A stretch of 29,330 nucleotides of DNA from Kiritimatiellia bacterium (GTDB lineage: Bacteria > Verrucomicrobiota > Kiritimatiellia > RFP12 > UBA1067), in NCBI GenBank assembly GCA_017405115.1, contig JAFRBA010000255.1, forward strand, positions 1-29,330. The letters are read 5' to 3'. A program made the position numbers and the translations under genes. This document shows, one piece after another, positions 1 to 6,911 of the stretch. Within the stretch, counting starts at the first letter, position 1. Every line of letters begins with the position of its first letter. The notes beneath the pieces are model-generated. The model was not told the DNA's origin and did no database searches. It saw only the letters and a list, made by a program, of their open reading frames with translations.

Positions 1-72
1 CGGCCATGCCGAATGTGGACTTTATCCAATGAAACATGGCTTGCCGTCGCAAACGGCGGTAAATGGCGTAGC

Positions 73-1035
73 TCACCCGGAGGAAGATTTCCTGATAATC
101 CTAATTTCCTGATAACCCAGCTTATCAGGAATTCCTGATAATTCGGGGGATATTCCTCCGCCCGAGGCGAAGACCTGCGCGTAGATGTTGCACCCCGCCG
201 CGAGAAGCCCGTGTCGGCGGAGTTTGGCGGCAGCCTGCGCGGTGTAGGCGGCGAGGGACTCCGCAAGCGCCTCCGCCGTCGTGGCCGGTTCGCCGAACGA
301 GCGGGAACAGGAGATCGAATCGGGATCGGCGTCGTAGTCCCGCTCCTCGTGGCACGGGATGCCGCGCAGTTCCATCGCCGTCCGCAGGAGCGTCACGCCG
401 CCGATGGATCGGATCGTGGTGTCCGGGGCGTCCCGCAGGTGCTGGGCGGTGAGGATGCGTTCGGCGCGGAGCTTGAGCGGCAGACGCCGTCCCACGCCCC
501 AGACCTCCTGCACAGGCAGGGCGGCGAGGATTTCCGTCGGATCGTCCGGCATGAGGAACACGCCGTCAGGACGCTTCTTTCCGATGTGGTTGGCGATCTT
601 GGCGAGGGTCTTGGTGGGCGCGAAGCCGACGCCGCACGGGATGCCGACCCAGCGGAGAATCTTGGCGCGGACGCGCTTCCCGTAGGCGATGTAGTCTGCG
701 GCGGCGGTCGTGGGCGGATGGATGAACGCCTCGTCGATGGAATACTGCTCCACGTCCACGGCCTCCTCGCGGAGTATCGAGATGATGCGGCGCGACATAT
801 CGCCGTAGAGCTCGTAGTTGGACGAGCAGAAGCACAGCTCGCCGGACGCCTCGCGGTGCTTGAGCTGGAAGTAGGGCGTGCCCATCGGGATGCCGAGCGC
901 CTTGAACTCGTTTGATCGGGAGACGCAGCATCCGTCGTTGTTCGAGAGGACGGCCACCGGGCGTCCCACGAGGCGGCGGTTGAACACGCGCTCGCAGGAC
1001 ACGAAGAAGTTGTTTCCGTCGACAAGCCCGATCAT
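73..1035 (-). CDS. umuC: Truncated UmuC-type Y-family DNA polymerase
   Basis: Catalytic subunit of a UmuDC-type (Pol V) translesion polymerase that copies past damaged bases. The 320 residues begin MIGLVDGNNFF with the first metal-binding Asp at residue 6 and carry YSIDEAF at 98-104 (Asp101, Glu102, the same numbers as E. coli UmuC). A helix-hairpin-helix-like segment lies near 175-190, and the start of the little-finger domain (ISCSRSFGE) is present. The start ATG overlaps the umuD stop by 4 nt, so the two are co-translated. Family members are usually about 420 residues. Here the frame ends about 100 residues early, and the last ~22 codons are read from TTCCTGATAA repeats rather than UmuC-like sequence. 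The polymerase core is intact but the little finger and C-terminal tail are lost, so the product may be inactive or altered. The 72 nt beyond the stop do not resume UmuC in any frame I checked. Confidence 0.85.
   Translation of the reverse strand: MIGLVDGNNFFVSCERVFNRRLVGRPVAVLSNNDGCCVSRSNEFKALGIPMGTPYFQLKHREASGELCFCSSNYELYGDMSRRIISILREEAVDVEQYSIDEAFIHPPTTAAADYIAYGKRVRAKILRWVGIPCGVGFAPTKTLAKIANHIGKKRPDGVFLMPDDPTEILAALPVQEVWGVGRRLPLKLRAERILTAQHLRDAPDTTIRSIGGVTLLRTAMELRGIPCHEERDYDADPDSISCSRSFGEPATTAEALAESLAAYTAQAAAKLRRHGLLAAGCNIYAQVFASGGGISPELSGIPDKLGYQEIRIIRKSSSG
89..141. repeat. TTCCTGATAA repeat cluster with 20-bp palindrome
   Basis: The 10-mer TTCCTGATAA occurs at 89-98, 106-115 and 132-141, and in inverted form at 122-131. 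The last two abut to make a perfect 20-bp palindrome at 122-141. The cluster lies inside the 3' end of the umuC frame and supplies its final codons. It may be an inserted repeat element or a rearrangement scar; the family is not recognised. Confidence 0.85.
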
Positions 1036-1430
1036 CTCTTCCCCGCGAACCGATGGATGCAGGCCGTGACCTTGCCGAAGTAGTCGAGCTCCTGCCCTGC
1101 GCGGAGGCGGATGACGGGGTATGCCGGGTTCGCCGGCTCGAGGCGGATGCCGGTCTTGTCGCGGCGATAGGTCTTGACTGTGAAATCGCCGTCGACACTT
1201 GCGATGATCACGTCGTCGTCTGCCGGACGGAGGGAGCGGTCGACAACGAGGAGGTCGCCGTCGGAGATCCCCGCGCCGGACATCGAATCGCCTTGGACGC
1301 GCACGAAGTAAGTGGCGGCGGGTCGCTTGACGAGAAGTTCGTTTAGGTCGAGCGGCGGCTCCTGATACTGCTCGGCCGGCGACGGAAACCCCGCCACGAC
1401 GGAACCGGAAACTTTAGCCTTTGTATGCAT
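1032..1430 (-). CDS. umuD: UmuD-like autoprotease (S24 family)
   Basis: Accessory subunit of the UmuDC polymerase. In this family RecA-ssDNA triggers self-cleavage to the active form UmuD'. The 132 residues carry the cleavage site AGFPSP (Ala13-Gly14), the catalytic Ser49 in GDSM, and the general-base Lys86 in DFTVK. The spacing equals that of E. coli UmuD (24/25, Ser60, Lys97) shifted by 11, so the N-terminal arm is slightly short. The start ATG is supported by the conserved length but has no clear Shine-Dalgarno sequence. It overlaps umuC by 4 nt and lies 23 nt after the GIY-YIG gene on the same strand. I could not identify a LexA box upstream, so SOS control is expected from the family, not seen. 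Confidence 0.93.
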   Translation of the reverse strand: MHTKAKVSGSVVAGFPSPAEQYQEPPLDLNELLVKRPAATYFVRVQGDSMSGAGISDGDLLVVDRSLRPADDDVIIASVDGDFTVKTYRRDKTGIRLEPANPAYPVIRLRAGQELDYFGKVTACIHRFAGKR

Positions 1431-1453
1431 GGGGAACTCGCTGGGGGAATGTA

Positions 1454-1693
1454 CTAGAAATGTCGGCGGGCGAATTCATGCCCAGATCCTGTCTTGAGAT
1501 AATGTTCGAACGTGCGCGCTTTGTCTAGCGATTCAAATGCGATATAGGTTTCGACCTTCCAAGGACGAAATTTTGCCGTATGAGGAGACTTGCCGGAATT
1601 GTGTTCCGCAAGACGAGAACGCAAATCAGCAGTGTGGCCAATGTAGCGCTGTGCGGGATTGGAGAGACTTCTAAGAATGTAGGTGTAGTACAT
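1454..1693 (-). CDS. Small GIY-YIG domain protein (UPF0213 type)
   Basis: A stand-alone GIY-YIG nuclease-fold protein of 79 residues, the usual size for the UPF0213/YhbQ family. Visible motifs are the GIY-like TYI at 4-6, YIG at 17-19, Arg25 in DLRSRL and Glu63 in ARTFEHYL, which is the expected metal-binding Glu. The start is supported by AAGGA four nt before the ATG. The biological role of this family is poorly defined; some members cut branched or damaged DNA in vitro. It lies just upstream of umuDC in the same direction and could be co-transcribed, which would fit a DNA-repair link, but that is inference. Confidence 0.88.
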   Translation of the reverse strand: MYYTYILRSLSNPAQRYIGHTADLRSRLAEHNSGKSPHTAKFRPWKVETYIAFESLDKARTFEHYLKTGSGHEFARRHF

Positions 1694-1756
1694 AGCATCC
1701 TTGTCGTTTCAGTAGTTGCTCAAACTTGTACTATTCATCTTTGCCTTTTACTAGTA

Positions 1757-1849
1757 GTCCTCCTACGCGGCTTCGCCGGCTACGGAGGACACCATCCTTC
1801 GCACGGCCTGCCATCCGTAGTCACGGCCGGCAGGCCGTGCGAAGGATGG
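1757..1849. repeat. Two adjacent REP-like inverted repeats (possible terminator)
   Basis: GTCCTCC (1757-1763) pairs with GGAGGAC (1784-1790). Next to it a perfect 21-bp inverted repeat pairs 1792-1812 with 1829-1849 around a 16-nt loop. They fill the gap between the three-gene operon ending at 1903 and the GIY-YIG gene starting at 1693. They could stop leftward transcription, although no long T tract follows. Their stability and lack of coding content fit interspersed palindromic repeats. Confidence 0.8.
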
Positions 1850-1870
1850 GGCGTGGGACGGGTGAAATTT

Positions 1871-1902
1871 GGGGAACGGGGAATGGGGAACGGGGAATGG
1901 GG
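1871..1902. repeat. GGGGAAYGGGGAA short tandem tract
   Basis: Alternating GGGGAAC and GGGGAAT units directly follow the stop codon at 1903-1905 of the leftward gene. The complementary form (ATTCCCC/GTTCCC) recurs at 11951-11978, and a looser form at 4651-4670 and near 11890-11915, each beside an A-type cassette. This is a dispersed low-complexity repeat of this genome. Confidence 0.7.
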
Positions 1903-2679
1903 TTACTCGTGCGGGTTGGGGATTGTGAGGAGGCCGAGGCGGCGCAGGGCCTCGTTCTTCTGCTCCCAGACGGCGGGGGAGGTCTCCTTTTCCAGCTCGC
2001 GGCGGGTGCGCTCGTAGATGCGCATCTCGGAGAGGGTGCGCTCGTTGAGCCGTCGCCAGTAGGAGCGCACGTTGCCGTTGCCGTTGGCAAGGTACTCGCG
2101 CATCTCGTCGCGCATCCCGTTCACGATCTGCTTCAGCTCCTGAACCTCACGCGGGTCTTCGGGGAGGATCGGGAGGTCGTACTCCGAGCGAAGGAGGCTC
2201 TTGGCGTAGTCGGCGAAAAGGATGGCCGTAACCTCGTCGAGACGGCGGGGGTCTGCGCCTTTCGCGCACATCAACTTGCCGGGCTGCGCGAAGATGGCCA
2301 GAAGCCGGTCGCCGTCGCGGGGGAGGACATCGGAGAAGTTGCCGCGCTCCAGCCCCTCCATGATCGCCGGATCGCCGTAGATCTGGTGACGCGGCGACGA
2401 AACCGCAGGATCGGGGGCTACGTTCGCGCCTGTGCGCTCCCCGCCGATGTAGGCAATCACGCCCGCGCAGACCGCCGCAAGGGCTACAAGGGCGACTACG
2501 ACGCGCTTGCGAACGCCACGCACCTCGCCATTGGCCTTCGACCCGTCGGCGGCGACCACCTTTATCGCCTTGATTCCCTTCGCCCGCAATGTCTCGAACA
2601 CCTCCTCACGGGAAGAGGCGTTCATGGAATCCTCATGCCGGACTCCATCCGAGGTCTTGTAGGCGTAGGTGTATTTCAC
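1903..2679 (-). CDS. Membrane protein with GspF-N-like domain, unknown function
   Basis: A 258-residue protein with a GTG start overlapping the preceding gene's TGA (GTGA), so translation is coupled. Residues 1-45 form a small beta-alpha domain (KYTYAYKTSDG, then a helix with EEVFETLRAKG, then IKAIKV). It resembles the N-terminal domain of the first protein of this operon and, more loosely, N-terminal segments of GspF/PilC proteins. A single hydrophobic helix follows at about 60-80. The remainder is charged, helical and predicted extracytoplasmic, with no motif I recognise. It is the last gene of a three-gene operon and is followed by G-rich repeats and hairpins. Confidence 0.75.
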   Translation of the reverse strand: MKYTYAYKTSDGVRHEDSMNASSREEVFETLRAKGIKAIKVVAADGSKANGEVRGVRKRVVVALVALAAVCAGVIAYIGGERTGANVAPDPAVSSPRHQIYGDPAIMEGLERGNFSDVLPRDGDRLLAIFAQPGKLMCAKGADPRRLDEVTAILFADYAKSLLRSEYDLPILPEDPREVQELKQIVNGMRDEMREYLANGNGNVRSYWRRLNERTLSEMRIYERTRRELEKETSPAVWEQKNEALRRLGLLTIPNPHE

Positions 2680-3461
2680 TCTGTGACCTTCTTCGTTTCA
2701 GGCTTGATCTTGATCGGCTCGGTGGGCAAGGCGTGAACCTTGTCCCAGACGGCCTTCTGAAACTCGTTCGTCGGCGCGGGAGCCCAGCCCTCGTGGCACG
2801 CCCGCAGATACATCACCTGGCATTCCGGTGTCACACCGATCTTGGCAAGCCACGCGCCGCAACGCTGAACCATGTCCATGATGGTCGCGTCAACGTCCGT
2901 ACTGTCGAGTTCTTCGGCGCAGGTCACGCCATACATATTGCCGGGGTAACTCGAACTGCCCATGCCGCAGGCAAGCGCGAACGCCCTCTTCACCTCGCCA
3001 CGCGAACGGAGCGCGAAGAGACGCTTGCCAAGGACGTCATCCTTCGTGCCGGCCTTAATTTTCGTGACGTTGACGAGTGCCCAGCGGTCATCCGGGGCCG
3101 CAAGCAGAATCGGAAGCGCATCGTCCTCCACAACGAATACCGCCACATCAAATCCGGCCTTGACAACCTCGTCCTTCGTGGGCAGCCCCTTGCCGTCACG
3201 CCCTGGGCGAACGTCAAGCGTGTACTTCATGTTCTTGCGGATGTTCGCCACGACCGCATCGATCTCCTCTGCGGCGAGCGTCTTCTGCGCGTTGATGATG
3301 CCGATTTTGCCCTTGCCGCTCTTGGGGTCCTTGACGAACCCGCCGAACTTGCGCATATAGATTTCGCCGCGCTTCTCCGGCGGAATCTTCTTTACCGTGT
3401 TCGTGTTGGCGTTGGCGCAGAGAGCGACCGTCGCCGCAAGCATGAGAATGAGAGTCTTCAT
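2676..3461 (-). CDS. Secreted protein of unknown family
   Basis: I chose the ATG at 3461 because AAGGAACAGGAAAA precedes it and it yields a clean signal peptide (MKTLILMLAATVALCANA), giving 261 residues. An upstream in-frame ATG at 3491 would spoil the signal. The mature protein has alternating hydrophobic strands (KIGIINAQ, FDVAVFVVEDD, WALVNVTKI) and a segment with RAFALACGMGSSS followed by NMYGV and AEELDSTD. The order of these pieces faintly recalls archaemetzincins, but the zinc motif HExxH is absent, so I do not assign that function. It lies between two membrane proteins with matching N-terminal domains and is probably part of the same envelope assembly. Confidence 0.75.
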   Translation of the reverse strand: MKTLILMLAATVALCANANTNTVKKIPPEKRGEIYMRKFGGFVKDPKSGKGKIGIINAQKTLAAEEIDAVVANIRKNMKYTLDVRPGRDGKGLPTKDEVVKAGFDVAVFVVEDDALPILLAAPDDRWALVNVTKIKAGTKDDVLGKRLFALRSRGEVKRAFALACGMGSSSYPGNMYGVTCAEELDSTDVDATIMDMVQRCGAWLAKIGVTPECQVMYLRACHEGWAPAPTNEFQKAVWDKVHALPTEPIKIKPETKKVTE

Positions 3462-3507
3462 TTTTCCTGTTCCTTTTTGATTTGCGTTCACGCGGGAATG
3501 CGTGATT

Positions 3508-4554
3508 TCACTTTTGACTGTTGTTTCCTGCGCCGTTATTCCCTGCGGCGGCCTCGCGCTGAAGGCGGAGGCGAGTCAGCACGAGCGGCAACCCTACGTG
3601 CTTTGCGCCGTGTTCGTCGAGCATCTTGTTCGCCGCGTCGATGTAGTCCTGTACCTCCTGGACACTCGTCGCCGTCTTTTCGAGTTTGCGCAGCTCCTCC
3701 TGGAGATTCTGGCGCAGCGAGTGGATCTTCTGCGCGTTCTTGTACTCGTCGTTCAGGATGTCGACAATGTCCTCGCCCGCGTCCATGCGCTCTTTGAGAT
3801 AGATCTTCGCCTCAATCATCTGACGTTTCTGCTTCTGAAGCTCCGGCGGATCATCCTTCGACACGATGATGGGCGTTTCTATCGACTTGAGGAACTGATC
3901 CTTGAACCGCCAGTTGAACGGGGGAAGGAGACCCATGTTGCCGTCCTTCGAGAAGAGGAGGATCGCGAGCTGCCGGTCTGCGTCGGTCTGCCACGGGATC
4001 GCAGCTTGACGCTCCTTGTGCGCCTCGTGACGGGCGAGGTAGCCGGGGTCAATCTTGGCGTAGTCCTCGGTCGTGTACTCCCAAATGGGCTTGTATTCGA
4101 GTTCCGGCGGAATGGGCTGTCCCCACGGGTTCTTCGGCACGTTGATGATGTTGCCACGAATATCGCGCCGCTTGTCCTTCGGAAGCGGTTCCTCTTTCGG
4201 TTTCGGCTGCACCACGGGCGCGGACGGCTTGCGCGGCTGGGCAGGCTGCGACTTCACGGCCCTAGGCTTGGTAGACTTCTCGGCGGGTGGGCGCACTTCC
4301 TCACGCGATGCCAGCCACCACCACGCACCAAGAGCCAACGCGACAACGCAGACCCCCGCGAGGATGCCACGCACCAGCATGGGACGCTTGGGAGAACCAG
4401 ACGGGCGGGCGTTCCTGTGAACGCCTTCCGTTACCGAGATCGCAGAGATCCCTCGCTTTTCGAGAAGCGGGAACACTGCGGCACGGGAGGCGGCCTCGAC
4501 TACAGTATAATCAATCAGGCCGTCAGCGTTTCGGTATTTGACGGTGTATTGCAT
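3508..4554 (-). CDS. Membrane protein with GspF-N-like domain and proline-rich linker
   Basis: First gene of the three-gene operon, 348 residues. Residues 1-44 form the same small domain as the third gene product (MQYTVKYRNADG, helix AAVFPLLEKRG, ISAISV). A transmembrane helix lies at about 62-83, followed by a Lys/Pro-rich linker (about 85-125) and a C-terminal region with a helical, coiled-coil-like stretch at about 250-320. The layout suggests a bitopic protein with a small cytoplasmic domain and a long external stalk. The family is not known to me. A promoter with an extended -10 sits 34 nt upstream. No strong Shine-Dalgarno sequence is visible. Confidence 0.75.
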   Translation of the reverse strand: MQYTVKYRNADGLIDYTVVEAASRAAVFPLLEKRGISAISVTEGVHRNARPSGSPKRPMLVRGILAGVCVVALALGAWWWLASREEVRPPAEKSTKPRAVKSQPAQPRKPSAPVVQPKPKEEPLPKDKRRDIRGNIINVPKNPWGQPIPPELEYKPIWEYTTEDYAKIDPGYLARHEAHKERQAAIPWQTDADRQLAILLFSKDGNMGLLPPFNWRFKDQFLKSIETPIIVSKDDPPELQKQKRQMIEAKIYLKERMDAGEDIVDILNDEYKNAQKIHSLRQNLQEELRKLEKTATSVQEVQDYIDAANKMLDEHGAKHVGLPLVLTRLRLQREAAAGNNGAGNNSQK

Positions 4555-4587
4555 TTTATTCTTCGTTCTTTTTTCTCTGTGCGTCCT

Positions 4588-4596
4588 ATTATATCA
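4588..4596 (-). promoter_or_regulatory. Extended -10 promoter of the three-gene operon
   Basis: On the minus strand this reads TGATATAAT: a perfect TATAAT (4593-4588) preceded by TG-n. Transcription should start near 4581, giving a leader of about 27 nt before the ATG at 4554. No consensus -35 is visible, as is common for TGn promoters. Confidence 0.65.
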
Positions 4597-4688
4597 TAAA
4601 TCAGCGGGCGAAAGAAAGCGCGGAGAAACTTTGAAACTTTGGTTTTCCGCATTTCCCATTCCCGATTCCCAATTACCAGCCCCCTCCC

Positions 4689-4789
4689 TACGGCGGCGCA
4701 GTACAGGCCACCGGCGTAACCTCGGCTAATACAGTGGGTTACCGTTCAAAGGCACTCAACAACTTCCAGTTCGTCGGCTCGACGTTCAC
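4689..4789 (+). repeat. 101-nt invariant block at the start of A1
   Basis: From TACGGCGGCGCAG to CGACGTTCAC this block matches the A3 block (8823-8923) base for base and the A2 block (7726-7627, minus) to its first base. The coding sequence after position 4789 immediately shows many silent differences between copies. The open frame crosses the whole block, but in A1 an in-frame TGA lies at 4632-4634 and no ATG, GTG or TTG occurs before the GTG at 4734. Confidence 0.85.
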
Positions 4790-5495
4790 TGGCGTTGGCG
4801 GCTCCGAATCGATGACCTACGGTGACCTCAAGACCAACTGTGACCTCACCGGTGAAGTTGGTGACGGCTGGCAGCCAATGGCTGATGCTGTCGTTGAACT
4901 CGATGAAGACGGCTCTTTCGTCCGTAAGGTTGTGTTCGTGCCTGCTTACGTCGCAAGTGAATTTGGTGCAGAGCAGGGATGGTATGATGAAGATGCTACT
5001 GTCGAGGAGGACTATTCCACGCCTCTTGATGCTACGACCATTACATTCGGTCTTGGCATTCAAACGGCTACCGCCGGTGCCGGTGATGCTGGCATCACCT
5101 TTAGTGGTGAAGTCAAACCTACAGCTACCGTGACGGATGTCAACGGATTCATGATCGTTGCCAACTGCGCGGAGAAGGCGATCAAGCTCGATGAACTCAT
5201 CACCAACTGTGATCTCACTGGTGAACTCGGCACGGGGTGGCAGCCGATGGCCGACGGCGTTGTAGAACTTGATCAAGACGGCTCGTTCGTCCGCAAGATC
5301 GTGTTCGTTCCTGCTTACGTTGCAAGTGAATTTGGAGCGGAGCAGGGATGGTACGACGAAGATGCTACTGTCGAAGAAGATTACTCTACCCCTCTCGGTC
5401 AGAGCATCACGTTCCAGCCCGGCGAGGCATTTCAGGTAGCTACCGCTGCCGGCGGCGATGCGACGATCTCCTTCAGATCGGCACTTGCTGAATAA
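4734..5495 (+). CDS. A1: two-repeat 'SANTVGY' protein, 5' end uncertain
   Basis: The frame encodes two internal repeats of about 115 residues. Each has NCDLTGE, GW, VVELD-x-DGSFVRK, VFVPAYVASEFGAEQGWY and EEDYSTPL, then an ATAxGGDAxISF-type strand. These read as beta-rich repeats of a surface or secreted structural protein; I know of no enzymatic function. The frame is open from 4635 and the conserved stretch YGGAVQATGVTSANTVGYRS starts at 4689, yet the first possible start codon is the GTG at 4734 inside that stretch. There is no signal peptide. Either the gene is a 5'-truncated silent cassette or it starts at this GTG. The B1 gene follows after 57 nt. Confidence 0.6.
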   Translation: MGYRSKALNNFQFVGSTFTGVGGSESMTYGDLKTNCDLTGEVGDGWQPMADAVVELDEDGSFVRKVVFVPAYVASEFGAEQGWYDEDATVEEDYSTPLDATTITFGLGIQTATAGAGDAGITFSGEVKPTATVTDVNGFMIVANCAEKAIKLDELITNCDLTGELGTGWQPMADGVVELDQDGSFVRKIVFVPAYVASEFGAEQGWYDEDATVEEDYSTPLGQSITFQPGEAFQVATAAGGDATISFRSALAE

Positions 5496-5552
5496 AACGA
5501 TTTTGTGCGACGCACAGTGTGTCGTGCAGAAAACCAAAACAAGGAAATGAAA

Positions 5553-6140
5553 ATGAAGAAACTAATGTTTATGCTTGCCGTTGTTGCGGCAGCAGGAATG
5601 GTGCAGGCCGCCGCAATCACTTGGGGCACCGGCACAGCCGTTAAAGGGATCACTAGCGATTCCGACCCGTCGTTTGGTTCAGCCAGTGCCGCTTCCGGCA
5701 CATTGAGCCTTTACGTGTGGCTCGTTAGCGAGACAACGTACAATTCAACCGGAACGGACAAGATCTGGGACACCTATGGTTCATCCCTCAACACCGCATC
5801 CGCCAGTGTAACTGGTAAGGGCGGTGCGGCAGGAACAACCGTCCAGACAAAGGAATTGCCCTATTCGTCTACGGAAACAACCCCGTATTACGGGCTTATT
5901 CTTGTCGGTCTCGACACGGACAAGGATGGTACACTCGACTACTATATCGCCAATAAAGCGACTGCCAACATCAATACCGCTGGTTCAAATGCTACGGTTT
6001 CCAACCTCGCCAAGAACCTTGGTGGTACGGGTGGCACGGCATTCACCGGCTGGACATCAGCTTCCGTCCCAGAACCGACGAGCGGGATTCTCCTTCTCCT
6101 CGGCATGGCGGGTCTTGCGCTCCGTCGCAAACGCGCCTAA
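5553..6140 (+). CDS. B1: PEP-CTERM protein
   Basis: A 195-residue exported protein. The second ATG (5553) is chosen because AAGGA lies 7 nt before it; the ATG at 5547 is only 1 nt from that site. It starts with the signal peptide MKKLMFMLAVVAAAGMVQAA. The mature part has YVWLVSETTYNSTG, YYGLILVGLDTDKDG and DYYIANKA. It ends with VPEPTSGILLLLGMAGLA plus a basic tail, the PEP-CTERM signal known to be handled by exosortase for surface anchoring or release. B1 is downstream of A1 in the same direction and is closed by the hairpin at 6162. Three close paralogues occur in the window. Confidence 0.88.
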   Translation: MKKLMFMLAVVAAAGMVQAAAITWGTGTAVKGITSDSDPSFGSASAASGTLSLYVWLVSETTYNSTGTDKIWDTYGSSLNTASASVTGKGGAAGTTVQTKELPYSSTETTPYYGLILVGLDTDKDGTLDYYIANKATANINTAGSNATVSNLAKNLGGTGGTAFTGWTSASVPEPTSGILLLLGMAGLALRRKRA

Positions 6141-6161
6141 CGCAAAACTGCGTATGAACCA

Positions 6162-6193
6162 AAGAAGCCGTCCTCTTGCGAGGGCGGCTTCTT
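6162..6193. terminator. Bidirectional terminator between B1 and B2
   Basis: AAGAAGCCGTCCTC (6162-6175) pairs with GAGGGCGGCTTCTT (6180-6193) around TTGC, with one G-U pair. T-rich sequence lies on both sides (TTCTTCGTCTTT on the right, A-rich on the left), so it can serve both converging genes. Confidence 0.8.
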
Positions 6194-6259
6194 CGTCTTT
6201 ATCTGATTGCGTCAGATTACGCACGGACCAGCCGAGCGTAGCGAGACAGCCTAGGGCTA

Positions 6260-6841
6260 TCAAGCCCGACGGCCGCGTCGCAGGGCGAGCCCTGCGAGAC
6301 CGACGAGCAGCAGCAGACCAGAGGTCGGCTCTGGAACCGAGGCCGATGTCCAGCCCGTGGTAGCAACACCACCAACACTCTTGGCGAGGTTGCCAACAGA
6401 AGCATTGGTGCCAGCCGTATTGATTGCCGTCGTAGCCTTGTTGGCGATGTAGTAATCCACTGTGCCGTCCTTGTCTGGGTCATAAGTCGTAAGCACGAGA
6501 CCATAATACGGCGTATCTTCGGTGGTCGAGAACGAAAGACCGTCCGTCTTGGCTGTAGCACCGGCTGCGCCGCTCTTGCCAGTCGCGCTGGCGGTCGCGG
6601 TGTTGAGCTTCGCTCCGTATGTCTCCCAGATCTTGTCAGTTCCGGTGGAATTGTACGTAGCGGCATCGACAAGCCACACGTAAACACTCAACGTCCCCGA
6701 TGCGGCGTTGGCAGAGCCAAACGAAGGATCGGAATCGCTCGTTACTCCTTTGATACCTGTGCCGGTACCCCAGTTGATCGAGGCAGCCTGCACCACGCTT
6801 GCCGCAAGAACAGCGGCGAGTACAAACATTAGTTTCTTCAT
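6260..6841 (-). CDS. B2: PEP-CTERM protein
   Basis: A 193-residue paralogue of B1, transcribed leftward and converging on B1. The start is the second of two close ATGs (6841), at better spacing from AAAGGA than the one at 6847. The signal peptide MKKLMFVLAAVLAASVVQAA is followed by the family core (NWGTGTGIKGVTSDSDPSFG, YVWLVDAATYNSTG, YYGLVL, DGTVDYYIANKA). The PEP-CTERM tail is VPEPTSGLLLLVGLAGLA with RRGRRA. It follows A2 after a linker matching that between A4 and B4. The stop codon lies in a small hairpin (GGGCT-TGAT-AGCCC). Its function is probably that of a secreted or surface protein. Confidence 0.88.
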   Translation of the reverse strand: MKKLMFVLAAVLAASVVQAASINWGTGTGIKGVTSDSDPSFGSANAASGTLSVYVWLVDAATYNSTGTDKIWETYGAKLNTATASATGKSGAAGATAKTDGLSFSTTEDTPYYGLVLTTYDPDKDGTVDYYIANKATTAINTAGTNASVGNLAKSVGGVATTGWTSASVPEPTSGLLLLVGLAGLALRRGRRA

Positions 6842-6911
6842 TTTCATTTTCCTTTTAGTTTTGTTTTTCTCGGTAGCGACGCATCCTTTAACGCATCACT
6901 CCTTGAAATCG

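Noticed and set aside
1431..1470. SOS (LexA) box upstream of umuD
   Set aside because: No CTGT-n8-ACAG, GAAC-n4-GTTC or GTTC-n7-GTTC pattern is present in the short gap.
2676..3461. Archaemetzincin-like protease
   Set aside because: The order of segments is vaguely similar, but no HExxH or further zinc ligands exist, so I leave the protein unassigned.
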